A stretch of DNA of 47,402 bases from a bacterium (lineage in GTDB: Bacteria; Verrucomicrobiota; Verrucomicrobiia; Limisphaerales; UBA11358): NCBI GenBank assembly GCA_021780375.1, contig JAJXYT010000010.1, positions 1 to 47,402 of the forward strand. The letters are read 5' to 3'. Positions within the stretch are counted from its first letter, which is position 1; each line of letters begins with the position of its first letter. The position numbers and the translations under genes are program-made. Below, one piece after another: positions 42,601-47,402 of this stretch. The notes beneath the pieces are model-generated. The model saw only the letters and a program-made list of their open reading frames with translations. It ran no database searches and was not told the origin of the DNA.

Positions 42601-44490
42601 ATCGTGCAGGATTTGAAACCAAGTGTGACCACTTTGGCCGGCCGCCCTTACACTTACGCCGTGAAAGTGCAAGGAACAGAACCATTCATTTACACTTGGT
42701 ATAAAAACTCCAGCTCCATCGCAGGACAAGCTGGATCCTCATACACCTTCGCAGCGGCGTCTGGCGATTACGGTGTGGCCGTCAGCAATATCTATGGCGG
42801 AGTGACCAGCACGGTGTCCACAATGACAACCGTTACCGATCCAACAAACGCCTACGCCGCCGCCGTCCTGGGTATGGGCCCGGTGGGCTATTGGCCGCTC
42901 CAGGAAACGGTTGCGCCAGCAGCGGCGAACATGGAGACCAATTTGGGCACACTCGGTTCGGTTGCTACCGCCTATTATGCCGGGACCAACGCCCCGAACG
43001 TGACCTTCAGCCAGGGCGGAGCCTTGACCGCTTCAGGGGATAACGATTCGTCGGTCGGTTTTCTGGGTGGAAACAGTTCAAGTTACCTTTTTGTTCCGCT
43101 TAAATCCACTGCCATGTATCTCAAGCCGCCGCTGACGTTTGAGTGCTGGATTAATTCTTCGAGTATGACACTGGCTGATCTCATCGGCGATGCTGGCGCA
43201 AATGGTGACGGAAGCGGCACTTGGTCGGGTATCCGGATGAGCTACGATCCGGGTTATAGTGGCGGACCGACATTGACCGCTTACACCTATGCTCCGGGCA
43301 GCAGTGCCAGCAACTACAAACAGATCAATGCCTCGGGCAATTCGCTTTCGCTCGGAAATTGGAATTATTGTGTCATGACATACGATGGCGCCAATCTCCT
43401 CTTGTATGTGAACGGGGCTTTGCAGGGCAGCGGCACAACCCCAATGGCAACGAACTACTGGTCACCCCTGACCATTGGAACCGGCAGGTGGTCTAACGGG
43501 CCCACCCGCGGTTACGCTGGTTTGCTGGACGAAGCGGCGGTGTACACCAACGTCCTAACGGCAACCCAGATTACGAATCATTATCTCGCCGGCATTACTT
43601 TCGGTTCGAATTACATGCAAACGGTGATCAGTGACCAACCGCTCTTGTATTACAGGATGGACAACGCCTACGTTGCTCCAAATCCCATCGGATATCCCGC
43701 AGCCGTGAATTATGGCACGGCATCCGTGGACGGAGCCTACGATTCCGGCATCGTGCCTGGTGGCGTGCCCGGACCGGAGGTCTTTGGAAAGAATGCCGTG
43801 GCAGCGCCTATCAATGGTGTATTTTCCTGCGTGGACGCGGGCTATGATCCGGTGTTCGATCCGGCGGGCACGCAGCCATTCACCGCCATGATTTGGTTCA
43901 AGACTTATCCTTCCGACGAGCGTAATCAGACCCTCATGAGTCAGGGAAACAACTGGGCTCTAAACCTGAACACGGTGAGCACAGGAGGGCAGATTCTGTG
44001 GAATCTCGGCAACGGTTCCCAAGTAGGCTCGACCAACAACCTGAATGATGGACAGTGGCACTTTGTTGCGGGAGTCTATGACGGGACGAACAGTGACTTG
44101 TATGTGGACGGCAGGCTGCATAATCACGCGGTGACAACAGGCAGCCTGACGGGTGAACCGAACAGTGATTTGTTCCTTGGCGGCAGTGCCGACAATACGT
44201 TTGAGAAGAACTATTTTGGATCAGGATACTTTGCCGGAGCCATCGCTCAGGCGGCATATTACACAAATGCTCTTAACGCTGCGCAGATCAGCCGGATATA
44301 TAATGTGGCGACGGTCCCAACAATTAACATTTCATCTTCAGGCGGGCAGTTGATCATCAACTATACCGGAACGCTGCTCTCATCCACTAACCTTGCCGGT
44401 CCCTACACACAGGTGATTGGCGCCGCAGCTTCACCCTATGTGGTTGCGCCGACCGCGAACAGCGTGTTTTATCGGACAAGCAATCCATAA
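39697..44490 (+). CDS. Giant secreted protein with Ig-like and LamG/concanavalin domains
   Basis: 1,597 residues from MKKLILLIICAASLRAYALP (signal peptide). Layout, with rough positions: unique beta-rich region (20-325); Ig-like domains at about 329-430, 434-535, 541-630, 878-960 and 965-1045 (repeated YQWY, YQWF and YTWY cores); LamG/concanavalin domains at about 635-870 (DPIGYWRLNEG), 1051-1305 (GPVGYWPLQET) and 1308-1540 (QPLLYYRMDN). The C-terminal module (LLSSTNLAGPYTQVIGAAAS, ending VFYRTSNP) resembles that of the GH16-like lipoprotein. No catalytic motif was found, so it probably binds carbohydrate or acts in adhesion at the cell surface. It lies beside the GH78 gene and behind a candidate ROK operator. 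Bases 40640-40990 are unusually G-rich compared with the rest. Confidence 0.85.
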   Translation: MKKLILLIICAASLRAYALPTYEPFTEYSNLVAASSGSYSLATSGFYVTNGPVVEQWGGGSSGFGLFFKTTGTDVLLTNNPGSVFTATNLATILPPGFPGADGDIDMNVYVPTNSGANTAGNSAVLKFAPDIPRPTNGFTTIYVSYLMDCTSKGTTVGSGNVGRYAGFLSETNVYEGTGSGGAYTTWASLFNTYSATGPNYVSYGQKINSPAITGGGNDILAADSSAANSPSSGNAGVGVVYNTANFVVGCFRFSSNTNDTNTVWVNPPVSDFGGPTPSASNFNSYKMTTAMSDVGAFFLESRSGGSLGGVSPTMIGNLLIGTTWSYVTGGPEFTNQPVNEKSAPGGTVTFTGDAVAAGQTVSYRWQHVVNGVTNDLSDGVGTAGGGATVSGSGSDTLTLAGVTAGDIVGSCQLVATASGTGFKLASQPVSIVTDPFVDSNPSSVSVNYGGTASFTATAETVQPTMSYQWYLGSTPLTDGLQADGSTVTGSSGTVAGPTLTTTLTLSRVTDQEQGDYSLLVTNNVNNAARSASGTLTVIATSPTVISQLPFDHTNQLDLLVGANPTFSVTADGALPIYYQWFSNNVAIAEATNASFTLNDAQVGSSASYYCLLSNFVGTAFSATQNVSVASIDAPYPSSVMALDPIGYWRLNEGPDDGNGNQEAICFDYAQGNNGLYTNVSLAQPGYSSATDPLETSTLFGTFSSSDSYAGMISGVDFSAAAGTNAAFTVEAWENGLPESKDAAIVAKEAYGSGGEQFVLDVHNGVYRFFVRDASGAAHAVSSTVSPAYGQWHHLAGVCDESNGVISLCVDGILAGSAPLAPGSGILAVTNPMTIGSRMSGTNPVNDDQLHGNVNDVAVYGSALSASQVAAQYFGAGIAPSFVQQPAQSVSVNQNGTLIVPAVATGTPALGYQWYDANTSLALSGQTNDTLVISNIQSSDSYYLMVTNSYGSINSAYVNVTILSGAPVIVQDLKPSVTTLAGRPYTYAVKVQGTEPFIYTWYKNSSSIAGQAGSSYTFAAASGDYGVAVSNIYGGVTSTVSTMTTVTDPTNAYAAAVLGMGPVGYWPLQETVAPAAANMETNLGTLGSVATAYYAGTNAPNVTFSQGGALTASGDNDSSVGFLGGNSSSYLFVPLKSTAMYLKPPLTFECWINSSSMTLADLIGDAGANGDGSGTWSGIRMSYDPGYSGGPTLTAYTYAPGSSASNYKQINASGNSLSLGNWNYCVMTYDGANLLLYVNGALQGSGTTPMATNYWSPLTIGTGRWSNGPTRGYAGLLDEAAVYTNVLTATQITNHYLAGITFGSNYMQTVISDQPLLYYRMDNAYVAPNPIGYPAAVNYGTASVDGAYDSGIVPGGVPGPEVFGKNAVAAPINGVFSCVDAGYDPVFDPAGTQPFTAMIWFKTYPSDERNQTLMSQGNNWALNLNTVSTGGQILWNLGNGSQVGSTNNLNDGQWHFVAGVYDGTNSDLYVDGRLHNHAVTTGSLTGEPNSDLFLGGSADNTFEKNYFGSGYFAGAIAQAAYYTNALNAAQISRIYNVATVPTINISSSGGQLIINYTGTLLSSTNLAGPYTQVIGAAASPYVVAPTANSVFYRTSNP

Positions 44491-44756
44491 TCTCTTTCTT
44501 GAACGATGATCCGGGAACTATCTCCGCGAACGCGCAGTCTTGGTTTTCAAGTGGACCCATTTCCTCGATCGGGTTGCTTTGGTGAAACTTTGCGTCGGGT
44601 ACTGAAAACGGAATGATGGTCATCTGCAGCGGTTGGCAGACTTTTGTTTTGGGCATGCACCCGGCCCGGCCGGAAACGTTTTGGGGACGTCGGCTGGCGA
44701 AAGAATTGGATTACAGGACCAATTCCAGACCGATTCAGCAAGATTGACCTGATACA
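44491..44756. other. 266-bp gap before the rhamnosidase gene
   Basis: No gene supported. Minus-strand open frames here are short and lack family signal. No clear terminator hairpin with a T-run and no copy of the TTATT-N10-AATAA site was seen. Confidence 0.4.
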
Positions 44757-47402
44757 ATGCGCCGAAGAGAATTTATTCGCAACACGTCGCTGGCGGCCAC
44801 CGGCCTGCTGGTGATGCCCGCGTCGGCCTGGGCGGCCGAGAAAGTGTCTGAGGCCCGTGCGGCGGGCCAGGGCAAGAATGAGGGTTTACGATTGATGAAT
44901 TTGAGGTGTGAATACCGCGTCAATCCTCTGGGTATAGACGAACTTCAACCGGGATTGAGCTGGGTGATCGAAGCCCGGCGCCGAGGAGAAAAACAAATCG
45001 CCTATCAAATATTGGCCGCCTCCAGTGAGGCAAAATTGAACGGCGGTCACGCCGATTTATGGGACAGCGGAAAAGTGAATTCCAGCGATTCCCTGAATGC
45101 CATTTATGCCGGCCGCCTTCTCTGTTCCTGTGAACGGGTTTATTGGAAGGTGAGAATTTGGAACAAGGACAGCAAGGCCTCTGCATTCAGTTACCCTGCC
45201 TGGTTCGAAACCGCCCTTCTTAACCCGGGTGACTGGCAGGCTTACTGGATTCAACGCCAACACCGCCCGCTCATTTCCGAAGAGGAAGCTTTCGATGATC
45301 ATCCCGCGCCGCTGTTTCGAAAAGAATTTGAACTCAAAGAAAAGGTCAGGCGTGCCCGGGTTTATGTCAGCGGCCTTGGTTATTTTGAGCTTCGTCTCAA
45401 TGGTCAGCGTGTTGGAAATGACGTCTTGAATCCCGGATGGACGAGTTACGCCAAGCGAGTCCTCTACTCCACCTACGACGTGACGCAACTGCTCAAGCAG
45501 GGGAGAAACGTCCTGGGCATCATGTTGGGAAACGGTTGGTTTAAACCCCTTCCGCTGGCCTTGTGGGGACGTCTCAAACCGGGCGATTTTTTAACCACCG
45601 GCGATCCGCGTGCCATTTTACAGTTGATGGTCGAATTCGCCGATGGAACCAGTCAAATAATTGTCACCGACCAAACCTGGCGCGTGGCCGATGGACCGGT
45701 CATGCGCAACAGTGTTTATTTGGGCGAATTTTATGATGCGCGCCGGGAACGACCGGGCTGGGACGAGCCGGGATTTGACGACTCCAAATGGGATTTGGCG
45801 GTGGCTGCCACCCGGCCTTCACTGGGGCCTTTAAGAACCCAGGACGCTCCACCAATTCGGGTTACCCGTATTCTAAAGGCGGTCAAGTTGACGGAGCCGA
45901 GACCGGGCGTATTCATTTTCGATTTCGGTCAGAATTTCGCAGGTTGGGCACGGCTCCACGTGAAGGGCAAGCGAGGAACTTGTGTCCGGTTGCGCTCCGG
46001 TGAGTTGCTTTATCCTGACGGCACGCTGAATGGCATGACGGCGGTAGCAGGGCAAATTAAAGATGGGGGCAAAGATTATGTTTATGATGGCCGAGGCCGG
46101 CCCAAGACGGCGTTCCAACTCGACGAATACACTTTGAAAGGCGGAGGCAAAGAGACATATACCCCACGATTCACCTTTCATGGCTTCCGTTATGTTGAAG
46201 TTACCGGATTTCCCGGCAAACCATCGTTGGATTCGCTCGAGGGTCTGGCGCTGAACGCCGATGTCCAACAGGCCGGCAAATTTGAGTGCTCAAACGACTT
46301 GTTCAACCGGATCCAAAAGATGGTCGTCTGGACTGAATTGGCGAATCTTTTTAGCGTTCAGTCGGATTGTCCGCATCGCGAAAAGTTTGGCTACGGCGGC
46401 GATCTCGCGGTGACGAGCGAAATGGGAATGTTGAATTTCGACATGTCCAGCTTCTATGCCAAGGTCGCCCAGGACTTTGCTGATGCCCAGCGGCCCAATG
46501 GCGGATTCACGGAGACCGCACCGTTCGTCGGCATCAGTGATCAACATTTAGGTGATTCCAAACAGGTGGTCACCCTGGGTGATGGGGTGGGTCCGGTAGG
46601 GTGGGCTGTGGCGCAACCGCTCCTGGCCTGTCAATTATTCCAATATTATGGAAACCGAGGGGTAATGAGGAAACAATATGCGAAAACCAAACAGTGGATC
46701 ACATTACTGCGCTCCAAAGCTACGAACAACCTTCTCGATAACGGCATCAGTGACCACGAAAGCCTCGACCCCAAACCCCGTTTTCTGACCGGCACGGCCT
46801 TCTATTACTTCAACGTCAAATTGTTCGCTCAAATCGCGCAACAGTTGGGTCATGGACAGGATGCCGCGGAGGCGAATGCTCTGGCCGAACAAATCAAGAC
46901 TGCGTTCAACCACAAATTTTTGAAATCCGGCACCGGTTGTTACGACTCCGGCAGTCAGGCCTGCCAGGCCTTCGCGCTTTATTTCGGGATGGTCCCGCCA
47001 GAAGAAATTCAGCGTGCCTTGGACGTTCTTGTTCAAGACATTCAGCAGGTGCATCGGGGACATCTCAGCACTGGCATTTTTGGCACCAAATACATGCTGG
47101 CCGAATTGACGGAATTAGGGCGGGCCGATGTCGCCTGTGGAATTGTGAATCAGCGCACATTTCCGGGCTGGGGCTACATGCTGGAAAACGGTGCCACCAC
47201 GCTTTGGGAGCATTGGGCGCTCGATGACCAAATCTATTCACACGATCACCCCATGTTTGGTTCGGTGGGCGAATGGTTTTTCAAGGCCTTGGCCGGGATC
47301 CAACCGGCTCCCGATGCCGTGGGTTTTGATAAAATCATCATCGCTCCGCAACCAGTCGGTGACCTGAAGTGGGTCAGGGCCAGCTATGATTCGGTGCGAG
47401 GC
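44757..47402 (+). CDS. Alpha-L-rhamnosidase, GH78, Tat-exported (partial, runs off the right edge)
   Basis: 882 codons are present with no stop; the frame is open to the last base. The start MRRREFIRNTSLAATGLLVM carries a twin-arginine signal. Order of domains: an N-terminal Ig-like sandwich (RCEYRVNPLGIDELQPGLSW, the usual GH78 opening) and carbohydrate-binding sandwiches (VYVSGLGYFELRLNGQRVGN, LGIMLGNGWF). The (alpha/alpha)6 barrel follows with DCPHREKFGYGGDLAVTSE, the counterpart of the DCPQRDERxGWxGD active-site segment, and GATTLWEHW with the conserved Glu. The last beta domain (FDKIIIAPQPVGDLKWVRAS) has begun, so only a few dozen residues are missing. It releases terminal alpha-L-rhamnose from polysaccharides or glycosides. 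Confidence 0.93.
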   Translation, partial: MRRREFIRNTSLAATGLLVMPASAWAAEKVSEARAAGQGKNEGLRLMNLRCEYRVNPLGIDELQPGLSWVIEARRRGEKQIAYQILAASSEAKLNGGHADLWDSGKVNSSDSLNAIYAGRLLCSCERVYWKVRIWNKDSKASAFSYPAWFETALLNPGDWQAYWIQRQHRPLISEEEAFDDHPAPLFRKEFELKEKVRRARVYVSGLGYFELRLNGQRVGNDVLNPGWTSYAKRVLYSTYDVTQLLKQGRNVLGIMLGNGWFKPLPLALWGRLKPGDFLTTGDPRAILQLMVEFADGTSQIIVTDQTWRVADGPVMRNSVYLGEFYDARRERPGWDEPGFDDSKWDLAVAATRPSLGPLRTQDAPPIRVTRILKAVKLTEPRPGVFIFDFGQNFAGWARLHVKGKRGTCVRLRSGELLYPDGTLNGMTAVAGQIKDGGKDYVYDGRGRPKTAFQLDEYTLKGGGKETYTPRFTFHGFRYVEVTGFPGKPSLDSLEGLALNADVQQAGKFECSNDLFNRIQKMVVWTELANLFSVQSDCPHREKFGYGGDLAVTSEMGMLNFDMSSFYAKVAQDFADAQRPNGGFTETAPFVGISDQHLGDSKQVVTLGDGVGPVGWAVAQPLLACQLFQYYGNRGVMRKQYAKTKQWITLLRSKATNNLLDNGISDHESLDPKPRFLTGTAFYYFNVKLFAQIAQQLGHGQDAAEANALAEQIKTAFNHKFLKSGTGCYDSGSQACQAFALYFGMVPPEEIQRALDVLVQDIQQVHRGHLSTGIFGTKYMLAELTELGRADVACGIVNQRTFPGWGYMLENGATTLWEHWALDDQIYSHDHPMFGSVGEWFFKALAGIQPAPDAVGFDKIIIAPQPVGDLKWVRASYDSVRG

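Overview
The window reads as a piece of a Gram-negative, moderately GC-rich chromosome, most likely a Verrucomicrobiota bacterium of the Limisphaerales/Pedosphaeraceae type. This assignment is inference. It rests on lpxD (lipid A synthesis), many secreted glycoside hydrolases, sulfatases and esterases, C-terminal modules ending in 'FYR', DUF4380 and SSS-transporter neighbours, and short GC-rich palindromic repeats of a style I associate with that group. No 16S rRNA or other decisive marker is present.

Layout. 0-1.3 kb: the left edge joins an OppD-type ABC ATPase fragment to a truncated accB on the other strand, followed by aroQ and a complete tRNA-Leu(CAG). 1.3-2.8 kb: remains of a two-component signalling cluster (histidine kinase, response regulator, receiver-led hybrid), all shortened by internal deletions. 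2.8-9.6 kb: housekeeping genes (Gfo/Idh/MocA oxidoreductase, lpxD, an ABC-F ATPase, lysS) plus a UPF0175/DUF3368 toxin-antitoxin pair. 9.6-20.2 kb: mixed secreted proteins and enzymes: a GH55-like beta-helix protein, a ferritin-like Tat protein broken by an out-of-frame deletion, exported msrB, a GH16-like lipoprotein, an iron-type alcohol dehydrogenase, an ABM monooxygenase, a large secreted protein with clan GH-D-like catalytic motifs, and a PaaK-like adenylate-forming enzyme. 20.2-21.9 kb: a small islet with 20-bp tandem repeats, operator-like palindromes and two orphan small genes.

21.9-37 kb is a carbohydrate-utilisation cluster read leftward: SGNH hydrolase, DUF4380 protein, a 178-aa unknown, an SSS sodium symporter, three tandem GH3 enzymes (one with PA14), an esterase, a formylglycine-type sulfatase and a second SGNH hydrolase. 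Opposite it at 37.8 kb lies a ROK-family repressor whose kinase residues are lost. To its right are a 1,597-residue LamG/Ig-like secreted protein and a Tat-exported GH78 alpha-L-rhamnosidase that runs off the right edge. Together these suggest trimming of an acylated, sulfated, rhamnose-containing glycan outside the cytoplasm, with Na+-coupled uptake of small sugars.

The most useful new observations are: (i) three 20-bp sites of form TTATT-N10-AATAA around the ROK gene, resembling NagC/Mlc-type operators; (ii) palindromic repeats translated in frame inside lysS and possibly the ABC-F gene; (iii) a run of genes with clean internal deletions, which may be real decay or assembly collapse; (iv) the secreted GH-D-like protein; (v) the 20-21.5 kb islet. 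I found no CRISPR array, rRNA, intact transposase or phage genes.
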